Made by a program: the position numbers and the translations under genes. 64,000 nucleotides of DNA from assembly GCA_963770865.1 (NCBI GenBank), contig CAVYRD010000009.1, positions 62,001 to 126,000 on the forward strand. Direction: 5' to 3'. Positions 41,010 to 49,223 of the stretch are shown here, one piece after another. The notes under the pieces are model-generated. The model was not told the DNA's origin, ran no database searches, and saw only the letters and a list, made by a program, of their open reading frames with translations. Source of the DNA: Miltoncostaea sp963770865. Lineage in GTDB: Bacteria > Actinomycetota > Thermoleophilia > Miltoncostaeales > Miltoncostaeaceae. How positions within the stretch are numbered: the first letter of the stretch is position 1; each line of letters opens with the position of its first letter.

Positions 41010-42680
41010 TCAGGCGTCCAGTACCGCGTGCGCGAAGCGGGTGGCGAGGGCGCCGTCGCCGACCGCGCCGGCGACGCGGTTGGTCGCCCCCGCGCGGACG
41101 TCGCCGGCCGCGAAGACGCCGGGGCGGACCGTCTCGAGGAGGTGCGGGGCGCGGTCGGGCTCGGGCCACGACAGCCGACCGTCGCAGGCGGCCGCGCCGG
41201 GGCCGCACAGCAGGTAGCCCGCCGCGTCGAGCCTCAGCACGCCCGTGACGGCCTCGGTGCACGGCTCGGCGCCGATCATCACGAAGACCGCCCGCACGTC
41301 GAGCCTCCTCTCGCCCTGGCCGTCGCGGATCGTGACGCCGTCGAGGGATCCGCGGCCGTGCAGCGCGACGACCTCGGTCCCGGCCATCACCTCGATCCGG
41401 GGCGAGCGCTCGACGCGGTTGACCAGGTACCGCGACATGGTGCTCGAGAGGGCCGGGCCGCGGACGGCGACGCGGACGCTGCGCGCGTGCCGCGCGAGGT
41501 TCATGGCCGCCTGGCCGGCCGAGTTGCCGCCGCCGACCACGATCACGTCCTCGTCGCGGAAGCGCTCGGCGTCGGCCGGCATGGCCGCGTGGTAGAGCCC
41601 CGCCCCGCGGTAGCGCTCGGCGCCGGGCACCTGGAGCTCGCGCCAGCGGGCGCCGGTCGCGACGAGCACGGTGCGCGCGAGCGCGTGCTGGCCGTCGTCG
41701 AGGTCGATGCGCGCGAGCCCCTCGGGCCCGTCGGTCAGCTCGACCGCGCGGTGGAAGCTCGACAGGACGGCGTCGAAGCGCCGCGCCTGGAGGGTGGCCG
41801 CCCGGGTCAGCTCCACTCCTGAGATCCCGCTGGGAAAGCCGAGGTAGTTCTCGATGCGGCTGCTCATGCCCGCCTGGCCACCCGGCCCCCAGGCCTCGGC
41901 GACGAAGGTGCGCAGGCCCTCGGAGCCGCCCGCGACGGCGGCCGCGAGTCCGGCCGGGCCGCCGCCGAGCACGACGAGGTCGAAGCGCTGCCCGTTGACG
42001 TCCGCGCGCAGGCCGAGCTCGCGGGCGACCTGGGCCGCGGACGGGTTGCGCAGCACGCGGTCGTGGCGCACGAGGACGGGCGTCTCCTCGCGCGGCACGT
42101 CGAGCCAGTCGAGGATCTTGTCCGCGTACGGGTCGAGGTTGACGTCGTGGAAGCGCAGCGGGACCAGGTTGCGCTCGAGGAGGTCGCGCACCTCGAATGC
42201 GCGGCGCGAGCCACGCTCGGCGATCAGGCGCATGACGCCGTGCCCGGCGCCCTCGTGCCAGGCGCGGCGGGCCAGCAGGCAGCCGAGCACCAGCTCGCCC
42301 ATCTCGGGGGACGCCGCCAGCAGCGCCCGCAGCCCGGGGCGGTCGAAGGTGATCGTGGTCGTGTCCTCGGAGGCGACACACTGCGCCATCGCGGGCTCGC
42401 CGGTGAAGGTCGCGATGTCGCCGACGAAGGTGCCCGCGTCGGCCTGCGCGATCCAGACCTCCTTGCCGGGCTTGTGGTCGATGAGGTTGACGCAGCCGCT
42501 CTCGATGATGAAGAAGGGCGCGTCGCGCAGGCCCTGCTCGTAGAGCACCTCGCCCGCGGAGAACGACCGGCGCTCGCCCTTCTCGGCGAGCCAGGCCATC
42601 TTGTGCTCCGTCAGGCGGGGGTACATGACCGGATCCGCGAGGTCCGGGAACCGCTCCGCCTTGATGCGGGTGGTCGTCAC
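41010..42680 (-). CDS. cNMP-binding domain fused to thioredoxin-reductase-like flavoprotein, lacking the CxxC
   Basis: 556 residues. Residues about 15-135 form a cyclic-nucleotide-binding/Crp-like sensor (FSAGEVLYEQGLRDAPFFIIESG, then GTFVGDIATFTGEPAMA). A thioredoxin-like linker (about 175-235, LVPLRFHDVNLDPYADKILDW) follows, then a thioredoxin-reductase-type flavoprotein with FAD motif VVLGGGPAGLAAAV and NADP motif VIVVGGGNSAGQAAMNLA. The redox pair found in thioredoxin reductases at the corresponding loop is missing: the region reads GLYHAAMPAD with no cysteine. It therefore cannot be a standard disulfide reductase. Possibly a ligand-gated flavin oxidoreductase; partner unknown. Confidence 0.9.
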   Translation of the reverse strand: MTTTRIKAERFPDLADPVMYPRLTEHKMAWLAEKGERRSFSAGEVLYEQGLRDAPFFIIESGCVNLIDHKPGKEVWIAQADAGTFVGDIATFTGEPAMAQCVASEDTTTITFDRPGLRALLAASPEMGELVLGCLLARRAWHEGAGHGVMRLIAERGSRRAFEVRDLLERNLVPLRFHDVNLDPYADKILDWLDVPREETPVLVRHDRVLRNPSAAQVARELGLRADVNGQRFDLVVLGGGPAGLAAAVAGGSEGLRTFVAEAWGPGGQAGMSSRIENYLGFPSGISGVELTRAATLQARRFDAVLSSFHRAVELTDGPEGLARIDLDDGQHALARTVLVATGARWRELQVPGAERYRGAGLYHAAMPADAERFRDEDVIVVGGGNSAGQAAMNLARHARSVRVAVRGPALSSTMSRYLVNRVERSPRIEVMAGTEVVALHGRGSLDGVTIRDGQGERRLDVRAVFVMIGAEPCTEAVTGVLRLDAAGYLLCGPGAAACDGRLSWPEPDRAPHLLETVRPGVFAAGDVRAGATNRVAGAVGDGALATRFAHAVLDA

Positions 42681-42728
42681 CCGGGAGAAGGTAGCGGGGA
42701 TGCCGGCCGCGGGCCTCCCCGGGAGGGC

Positions 42729-43400
42729 TCAGGCCGTTGTGAGCCCTCCCTCCGCGGCGGCGCCGGCGGGGCGCCGCTCGATCCGGCGCCGGCGCACGAG
42801 CAGGAGGACGACCATCACGACGTCGGCCAGGACGAAGACGGCCGAGCCCGCGTACAGCTCGTCCTCGACGATGCCCGAGGACAGCAACCCGAAGTCCCAG
42901 AGGCCGTGGAGCAAGGCGGCCACGACGAGCGCGCCCGACACGCGGCGCACGAGGTAGAAGAAGTAGCCCGCGGCCACGGTGACCAGCACCTGGAGGATCG
43001 CGCCCGGCCCCTCGATGAAGATGTTCGTGCCGTGGGCGAGGCCGAAGAGGACCGAGCTCCAGAGGGCGACCCTGCCCTCGCTGAAGCCGTTGACCCGGAA
43101 GGTCGTGACGCCGATGCCGCGGAACAGGCCCTCCTCGGCGAAGCCGACCATCAGCGTGCCGAGCAACAGGGGCGCCGCGACGGCCATCCCCACGTCGGAG
43201 AGCCCGCCGTAGTTGATGCCGCCGACGATGGTCACGACCATGATGATGGGGATGGCCCACACCCACCGCGCCACCGGCCGGCGGTCGACGAAGACCGGCC
43301 GCCACCAGCCCAGGGCGGCGACCACGGCGTAGACGAAGACCAGCGAGAGCCCGACGGGCAGCACCAGGTTCTTCCAGGCGCTCGTCGCGTCGGGGAACAC
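42729..43400 (-). CDS. CPBP-family intramembrane metalloprotease, interrupted by an upstream in-frame stop
   Basis: Type II CAAX-prenyl-protease/bacteriocin-processing membrane family: EEGLFRG (EExxxR) near the middle, FGLAHG and HGLWDF with the other metal histidines, and about six helices. The intact frame begins at GTG 43400. However, the same frame reads upstream through NESVEYGVFPD, is interrupted by TAG at 43434-43436, then continues back to an ATG at 43571 with a convincing N-terminus (IRRIPVWAFIVIAAVYLVLIQ). The full protein would have about 280 residues. Either a nonsense mutation, a base error, or a protein made only from the internal GTG. Confidence 0.75.
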   Translation of the reverse strand: MFPDATSAWKNLVLPVGLSLVFVYAVVAALGWWRPVFVDRRPVARWVWAIPIIMVVTIVGGINYGGLSDVGMAVAAPLLLGTLMVGFAEEGLFRGIGVTTFRVNGFSEGRVALWSSVLFGLAHGTNIFIEGPGAILQVLVTVAAGYFFYLVRRVSGALVVAALLHGLWDFGLLSSGIVEDELYAGSAVFVLADVVMVVLLLVRRRRIERRPAGAAAEGGLTTA

Positions 43401-43433
43401 GCCGTACTCGACGCTCTCGTTGCGGGTGACGAG

Positions 43434-43571
43434 CTACTGCACGCCCTGGATGAGCACCAGGTAGACGGCGGCGATGACGATGAAGGCCCACACCGGGATC
43501 CGGCGGATGCCCGCCAGCGTGTCGTCGCCCGGCCAGTCCTCGGACGAGGGGACCGGCTCGTTCTGGATCAT
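43434..43571 (-). other. N-terminal fragment of the CPBP protease (45 codons before an amber stop)
   Basis: ATG 43571 and 45 codons that end at TAG 43434-43436, in the same frame as the downstream protease gene. It contains one predicted membrane helix (VWAFIVIAAVYLVLI). The intact frame across the stop shows it belongs to the protease rather than being a separate gene. Confidence 0.55.
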
Positions 43572-43693
43572 GGGTGCCGCCCCCACGTCGTTTCCCGGGC
43601 CTCACCGTCGGATCGGCTCGGCCGTCGGGCGGACCGTACCGGGTGCCCCGGAGCCGGATGGGGACCGGGGGTGGCGCTTCGCCGCACCGGGCC

Positions 43694-44888
43694 TCAGGCG
43701 GGACCGGCGCCCGCCAGCGCCTCGTCGGACGGCTCGGCGGGCCGGTGGATCGCGCGCGCGAGCATCGGGAACACGAGCACGGACAACAGGCCCGCGCCCA
43801 CGAGCGCGGCGGCGTTCTCCGGGCGCATCTCCCCGGTCGCCAGCCCGATCTCGGTGATGGCGACGATCAGCGGGAGACCCGTGGCCGCGTAGAGCGACAA
43901 CCGCAGCGGCTCGGGGCCCGGCAGCCGGCGGCGGAACATGAGGAGCACCGGCAGGCCGCGGAGGACCAGGATCAGCACGAAGAACACGACCAGCCGCCCG
44001 GGGCTGTCGAGGATGGACTGCACGTCGACGCGCATGCCGGACACGACGAAGAACGCGGGGATGAAGAACCCGAACGCGAGCCCCTCCAGCCTGCGCTCGA
44101 GGCTCGGGTCACCCTCCGGGAGGGTCACCCGCAGCACGATGCCGGCGGCGAAGGCGCCGAGGACCACGTCGAGGCCGAGCTCACCCGACAGCAGCAGGAG
44201 CGCGACGAGGAGCACCACGGCGACGCGGACCGCCGTCTGCGACGAGGTCTCGGAGCCGAGCCGGACGACGTCCGCCACCGCGCGGCCCCGCAGCAGCCGG
44301 GTCGCTCGCGACACGAGCACGGCCAGGAGGCCGAACCCGACGAGCAGCGCGAGCGACTGCCACGCCCCGCGGGCGCTGAGGAAGAGGGAGATGGCGATGA
44401 TCGGGAGGAACTCGCCGATGGCGCCGTTCGCGAGGATCGCGCGCCCGAACGGCCCCCGGTTCTCCCCGCTGTCGCGCAGCATCGGCAGCAGCGTGCCGAG
44501 CGCCGTGGTGGTGAGCGCGATCGAGACCGGCAGCCAGGCGCGCACGAACCCGGTCGCGGCCAGGGCGCCAACGACCGCGAGGGACGCGGCCATCGTGATC
44601 GCCCACGCCGAGATCGCGGCGACGCCCTCCGGGGCGCGCAGCACCGACAGGTCGAGCTCGAACCCCGCGAGGAAGAAGAGGAACCCGAGGCCGACATTGG
44701 CGATGAGGACGATGGCCGGCTCGGTGTGGGCCAGGTCGAGGACGTCGGGCCCGATGACGACCCCGAGCACCAGCAGCAGCACGACCTCGGGGACCCGCGG
44801 CCCGGGCAGCATCCCGGCGATCAGGGGGGCGAGTGCCCGACGCGACGACGATGACGAAGAGCGAGTCGAGGCCCTCGGGCAGCTCCAT
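43694..44888 (-). CDS. Monovalent cation:proton antiporter (CPA2/KefB-type), frameshifted near its N-terminus
   Basis: The uninterrupted frame begins at 44812 (MLPGPRVPEV) and gives a 372-residue transporter with about 11 helices and CPA2 features (GLGFLFFLAGFELDL, ANGAIGEFLP, FIPAFFVVSGMRVD). The true start is most likely ATG 44888 (MELPEGLDSLFVIVV) with GAGG seven bases upstream. One extra base in a G/C run near 44837 separates the two frames; removing it gives ...FVIVVAS-ALAPLIAGMLPGPR. The protein exchanges Na+ or K+ for H+. The DUF2254 gene lies just upstream on the same strand, ten bases away. Confidence 0.8.
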
Positions 44889-44897
44889 CGGCGGACC

Positions 44898-46238
44898 TCA
44901 GCCGAACCCGAGGCGGTCCGGCTCGCGGGCGACCTCGAGGAAGGCGGCCGGCATCGCCGCCTCGACCGCGGCCAGCGTGCGCCGGTGCAGCCCGGCCACC
45001 GCCTCGCGGCGGGCGCCGTCGGTCATGCCCTCCAGCACGCCGAAGGCCGCCAGGAGCCGGCGGGAGACCTGGGGGGAGTCCGCACCGAACAGTGCGATCT
45101 CGGTGTACCCGAGCGCCGCCAGGCGCGCGAAGCCCGGCTCCGGCGCCCGGACGCGGACGACCCCGTCCTCGCCCGTGTAGAAGCCGCTGGGATCGGGCCG
45201 CTCGGCCAGCGTCGCCATGAGGCTCGTGATGCGATCGATCGCCTGGACCGCGGTGGTCGGGTCGTTGATCGCCGGCGAGAGGGCCCGCACTGCGATGTCC
45301 GCCAGCTGGCGCAGGCCGAACCCGGGGTCCTGGATCAGCGTCCGCTCGCCACCGAGCAGGAAGCATGCCGTCACGCGGTGGCCGACGTCCGTTCCGGGCG
45401 AGGGGGCGTGCAGGCGCGCGACCGGGGTGCCCACGCCGAGGTACTCGCCGGGCTGCACGAGCAGATCGATCCACCCGCCCGCCGCGGCGGCGACCTCGGT
45501 GAGCCCGAGCGTGTCAACCGACATCAGCACGCCCGTGCGACGGCCGTTGCGCACCAGGGCCGGCTCGGCGGCCGGGACCGGCGCGGCCGCCGTGACGTAG
45601 GCCCCGGCCGTGGGGACGAAGCGCTCGATCGCCTCGCGCGCGTGGAGCGCGACGGTCCGCAGCAGGTACTGCACGCGCAGCAGGCGGACGATGCCGTGGC
45701 AGAAGGTGATGAAGGCCGCGAGGGTGGCGAGGACCATCACGTAGAGGGCGAGGATCGTGAACGTCGGCACGCGGGCCACGCTGCCGTCGCGCGTCTCCAC
45801 CAGCGTGTTCAGCGCGAAGACGAACGTCGCCAGGAAGATCCCGAGCGTCACGTGGGTCAGGGTCGAGCGCACGAAGACCCGCACCACGCGCGGCGAGTAC
45901 TGGCCGCCCGCCAGCTGGATGGCGACGAGGGTCGTCGAGAAGACGACGCCCGTGAACGTGAGCATCCCGGCGGCGATCGTGGAGGACAGGCTCTCGGCGG
46001 CCCCCGGGGTCGAGGCGGGCAGCCACCAGTAGTCCGCCGAGACGTGCCGATCGAGCCAGAGGATGAACGCCGAGAGCCCGAGGGCGCCGAGCACGAAGAG
46101 GCCCGGGACGAACCACATCGACAGCACCACCTGCTCGCGCAGGTTGAGCCAGCGGATCGGCACCCGGCGGGCCCGCAGCGCCGGGACGCCCGCCTCCTCG
46201 GCGGTGCTCACCGGGTCTGCTGATGGGGACAGGGGCAT
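44898..46238 (-). CDS. DUF2254 integral membrane protein
   Basis: 446 residues from ATG 46238 (the frame is open further up, but this ATG begins the family). Four N-terminal helices (VVLSMWFVPGLFVLGALGL, GMLTFTGVVFSTTLVAIQL, LTHVTLGIFLATFVFALNTL, YVMVLATLAAFITFC) are followed by a large cytoplasmic region with the conserved QYSPR and LAIDRI-type motifs (VQAIDRI). The family has no established function. Upstream of the antiporter by ten bases, suggesting co-expression. A TAGGGT hexamer about 30 bases upstream of the start may be its -10 element. Confidence 0.87.
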   Translation of the reverse strand: MPLSPSADPVSTAEEAGVPALRARRVPIRWLNLREQVVLSMWFVPGLFVLGALGLSAFILWLDRHVSADYWWLPASTPGAAESLSSTIAAGMLTFTGVVFSTTLVAIQLAGGQYSPRVVRVFVRSTLTHVTLGIFLATFVFALNTLVETRDGSVARVPTFTILALYVMVLATLAAFITFCHGIVRLLRVQYLLRTVALHAREAIERFVPTAGAYVTAAAPVPAAEPALVRNGRRTGVLMSVDTLGLTEVAAAAGGWIDLLVQPGEYLGVGTPVARLHAPSPGTDVGHRVTACFLLGGERTLIQDPGFGLRQLADIAVRALSPAINDPTTAVQAIDRITSLMATLAERPDPSGFYTGEDGVVRVRAPEPGFARLAALGYTEIALFGADSPQVSRRLLAAFGVLEGMTDGARREAVAGLHRRTLAAVEAAMPAAFLEVAREPDRLGFG

Positions 46239-46380
46239 GTCGGGCTCGCGTCGTGGACGGCACGGCACCCTACCCCGGCGCGCGCACCATCCGGGCGGCT
46301 CGGTCCCCCTTTCGTCGGCGGTCACACCGGCCTAAGGCACGCTTCTGCGACGCCGCCGCCGCGCGTCGCCGGCCGCTGGC

Positions 46381-47211
46381 ATGCTCGGGGGGATGCCCGA
46401 CGCACGGCCGCTCGACCTGCACACGATGGAGCGCGAGCTGCCGTACCCGAGCCGGCTGCGGCGCAAGGAATACGAGGCCGAGCTCCTCGCCCTGCAGGTC
46501 GAGCTGGTGAAGCTGCAGGCCTGGGTCCGGACCACCGGCGCCCGCCTGGCGGTGATCTTCGAGGGACGCGACGCGGCCGGCAAGGGCGGCGCGATCAAGC
46601 GCTTCACCGAGCACCTGAACCCGCGGATGGCGCGGGTGGTGGCGCTGACGAAGCCCAACGAGACCGAGCAGGGACAGTGGTACTTCCAGCGCTACATCGG
46701 CCACCTGCCCACGGCCGGGGAGATCGTCCTGTTCGACCGGTCCTGGTACAACCGCGCCGGGGTCGAGCGGGTGATGGGCTTCTCGACGCCCGTCCAGTAC
46801 GGGGAGTTCCTGCGCCAGGCCCCGGAGCTCGAGCGCAACCTCGTGGACGCCGGCCTGCACCTGTTCAAGCTCTGGTTCACGGTGTCGCGCGAGGAGCAGG
46901 CGCGCCGGTTCGAGGGCCGGCGGTCCGACCCGCTGAAGACCTGGAAGCTCTCGCCCATGGACGAGGCCGGCCTCACGCGCTTCGACGAGTACTCGGCCGC
47001 GCGCGACGCCATGCTCATCGCCACCGACAGCGCCGCCGCGCCGTGGACCGTCATCAACTCGAACGACAAGCGCCGCGCCCGGATCGAGTCGATCCGCCAC
47101 GTGCTCCAGTCGTTCGACTACGACCACCGCGACGACGACGTCGTGCACGCCGCCGACACGCGCGTGGTGCAGCCGGCGTCCGCGCTGCTCGGCGGCGGCA
47201 CCGCCCACTGA
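46381..47211 (+). CDS. ppk2: Polyphosphate kinase 2 (PPK2)
   Basis: 276 residues (ATG 46381; ATG 46393 possible). Transfers phosphate between polyphosphate and nucleotides. The single-domain PPK2 fold is complete: Walker A FEGRDAAGKGGAIKR, the basic lid, Walker B FDRSWYNRAGVERVMGF, then WYFQRYI and KLWFTVSREEQARR. The length and WYNRAGVE motif fit the common class. In dormant actinobacteria polyphosphate buffers energy, which matches the theme of the window, but this gene is not part of an obvious operon. The secreted hydrolase follows 28 bases downstream. Confidence 0.93.
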   Translation: MLGGMPDARPLDLHTMERELPYPSRLRRKEYEAELLALQVELVKLQAWVRTTGARLAVIFEGRDAAGKGGAIKRFTEHLNPRMARVVALTKPNETEQGQWYFQRYIGHLPTAGEIVLFDRSWYNRAGVERVMGFSTPVQYGEFLRQAPELERNLVDAGLHLFKLWFTVSREEQARRFEGRRSDPLKTWKLSPMDEAGLTRFDEYSAARDAMLIATDSAAAPWTVINSNDKRRARIESIRHVLQSFDYDHRDDDVVHAADTRVVQPASALLGGGTAH

Positions 47212-47239
47212 CGACCCCGCCCACCGGAGAGGACCGACC

Positions 47240-48298
47240 ATGACGACGACCGCCCCCCGCCGGCGCGGGATCCTCCGCGTCCTGACTCCGGCGGCCCTCG
47301 GCGTGGTCGCCCTCGCGGGCGCAGGCGTGGGGTCGGCCGCGCCGGCGAGCGCCGTGACCCGGCACTACGACCTGGGCGTGCGCGGATTCCCGCAGCCCCT
47401 CTCCGGGCGCCTGGCCTCGATGCCCATCCGGCTCTGGGGCACGCTCGCCGTCCCCGCCGGGGCGGGCCCCTTCCCGGTCGTCGTCATCGCGCACGGCGCC
47501 CACGGCGACAACTGCCCGGCGGGCGAGCTGGACACCGACGTCTGGCCCTGCTTCTCGCGGGAGCGGCGCAGCGATCAGGGCCTCGGGTACCTGGCCACCG
47601 CGCTCGCGCGCGGGGGGATGATCGCCGTCGTCCCCGACATCAACGCGGCATACACGGGCGGGTGGGGCGAGGCCGGGGCCCTCGAGAAGCTGCGGTTCGG
47701 CCAGATCGTCGACGCGACGCTGGCGGAGATCCGGAGGGCCGGGCGCGGCGGGTCCTCGCCCCTGCCGGACTCCCTCGAGGGGCGCGTGAACCTCACGCGC
47801 ATCGGCGTCGTCGGGCACTCGCGCGGCGGCCTCAACGCGGTCCGCTGGAGCCGCGGCCGGGCGACGGTCCGGTCGCTCTTCCTCCTCGCGCCGGCCTTCC
47901 GGCCCCAGCCCCTACCCGACGTGCCCCTCACGGTGGCGCTCGGCACGTGCGACGGCGACACCGGCGACGCCGGGGCCGCCTACTACGCGGCGGCGGCGAA
48001 GCCGGGGCGGCGCTCGCGCGCGGTGAAGCTCACGGTGACCGGGGCGAACCACAACTTCTACAACCGGACCCTCGTGCGGCTGGGGCTCGACGACGCCGAC
48101 CCGGCCGCCCCCGGCTGCGCGCCCGGTCAGCGGCCCGCCGCGCGCGCGCAGCAGCGCTGGCTGGAGGGCGTCCTGCGCGACCACTTCGCCGCGACGCTGA
48201 CGCGCCCCGCGCGGACGGCCGCCTGGCTGGAGCCCTCGGGTCCCGCCGCGACGGTGCTGTTCGGCGCGCAGACCGCGGTCGAGCGCACGGTGCGGTAG
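47240..48298 (+). CDS. Secreted alpha/beta-hydrolase (dienelactone-hydrolase-like)
   Basis: 352 residues. Sec signal peptide (about 1-38, ending PASAVTR after an Ala/Val core). The alpha/beta-hydrolase fold is indicated by GPFPVVVIAHGAHG (oxyanion loop), the nucleophile elbow GHSRGG with catalytic Ser, and TGANHNF with the histidine near the end. The acid residue lies near LGTCDGDTGD. Likely hydrolyses an extracellular ester; substrate unknown. Ribosome-binding site GGAGAGG upstream. Encoded 28 bases after ppk2. Confidence 0.88.
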   Translation: MTTTAPRRRGILRVLTPAALGVVALAGAGVGSAAPASAVTRHYDLGVRGFPQPLSGRLASMPIRLWGTLAVPAGAGPFPVVVIAHGAHGDNCPAGELDTDVWPCFSRERRSDQGLGYLATALARGGMIAVVPDINAAYTGGWGEAGALEKLRFGQIVDATLAEIRRAGRGGSSPLPDSLEGRVNLTRIGVVGHSRGGLNAVRWSRGRATVRSLFLLAPAFRPQPLPDVPLTVALGTCDGDTGDAGAAYYAAAAKPGRRSRAVKLTVTGANHNFYNRTLVRLGLDDADPAAPGCAPGQRPAARAQQRWLEGVLRDHFAATLTRPARTAAWLEPSGPAATVLFGAQTAVERTVR

Positions 48299-48472
48299 CG
48301 CGGCGGGGCGCGGCGGCGGACGAGCGTCCCCGTGGGGCGGGCCCGATGTCCCGGAACCGCCGCGACTGAGTTGCGTTCCTGCTCGGGAGGGGCGGACCGT
48401 CGCCCCCGAGCCAGTGCGCTGCATATCGTCCGCCGGAGCTTCGCTGGGGACGCTGACGGAGAGGCCGGATCG

Positions 48473-49216
48473 ATGAGCGCAGTGGTGACGGAGATCGGGG
48501 CGGCGCGCGCCGTCGAGGCCGTGAAGACCTATGGGGTCGGGGACACCGCGATCAACGCGCTCGCGGGCGTGACGGTGACGTTCCCCAAGGGGCGCTTCAC
48601 GGCGATCATGGGCCCGTCGGGCTCGGGCAAGAGCACGCTGATGCAGTGCGTCGCCGGGCTCGACCGCCTGACCTCCGGGTCGGCCTTCATCGGCGAGACC
48701 GAGCTCTCGGGACTGAACAAGACCGACCTGACGCTGCTGCGGCGCGACCGGCTCGGGTTCATCTTCCAGCAGTACAACCTGGTCTCGTCGCTGACGGCGC
48801 GCGAGAACATCCTTCTCCCGCTGACGCTCGCCGGCGAGGACCCCGACCCGACGTGGTTCGACGAGGTCGTCGCGACCGTCGGCCTCGGCAACCGGCTCGA
48901 CAACCTGCCGAGCCAGCTCTCGGGCGGCCAGCAGCAGCGGGTGGCGGTGGCCCGCGCCCTGGTGCCGAAGCCCGAGATCGTGTTCGCCGACGAGCCGACC
49001 GGGGCGCTCGACTCGCGCACCGGGATGGAGATCCTCACCTTCATGCGCCGCGCCGTGGACGACACGAGCCAGACGATCGTGATGGTCACGCACGACCCCC
49101 ACGCGGCCTCCTACGCGGACAACGTCCTGTTCCTCGCCGACGGCCAGATCGTCGACGAGATGCCCGAGCCGACGACCGACCGGGTGCTCGACCGCATGAA
49201 GCAGTTCGAGGCCTGA
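48473..49216 (+). CDS. ABC transporter ATP-binding protein (MacB/LolD type)
   Basis: 247 residues from ATG 48473 (GGAGAGG eight bases upstream). Walker A GPSGSGKST, Q-loop FQQYNLV, ABC signature LSGGQQQR, Walker B IVFADEP and H-loop VTHD are all present. The D-loop reads GALDSRTG, typical of the MacB/LolD family, which drives FtsX-like permeases for export of lipoproteins or peptides. It precedes the permease by seven bases. A four-codon reading (MRPC) overlaps the end of this gene, but the permease itself starts at GTG 49224. Confidence 0.93.
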   Translation: MSAVVTEIGAARAVEAVKTYGVGDTAINALAGVTVTFPKGRFTAIMGPSGSGKSTLMQCVAGLDRLTSGSAFIGETELSGLNKTDLTLLRRDRLGFIFQQYNLVSSLTARENILLPLTLAGEDPDPTWFDEVVATVGLGNRLDNLPSQLSGGQQQRVAVARALVPKPEIVFADEPTGALDSRTGMEILTFMRRAVDDTSQTIVMVTHDPHAASYADNVLFLADGQIVDEMPEPTTDRVLDRMKQFEA

Positions 49217-49223
49217 TGCGCCC

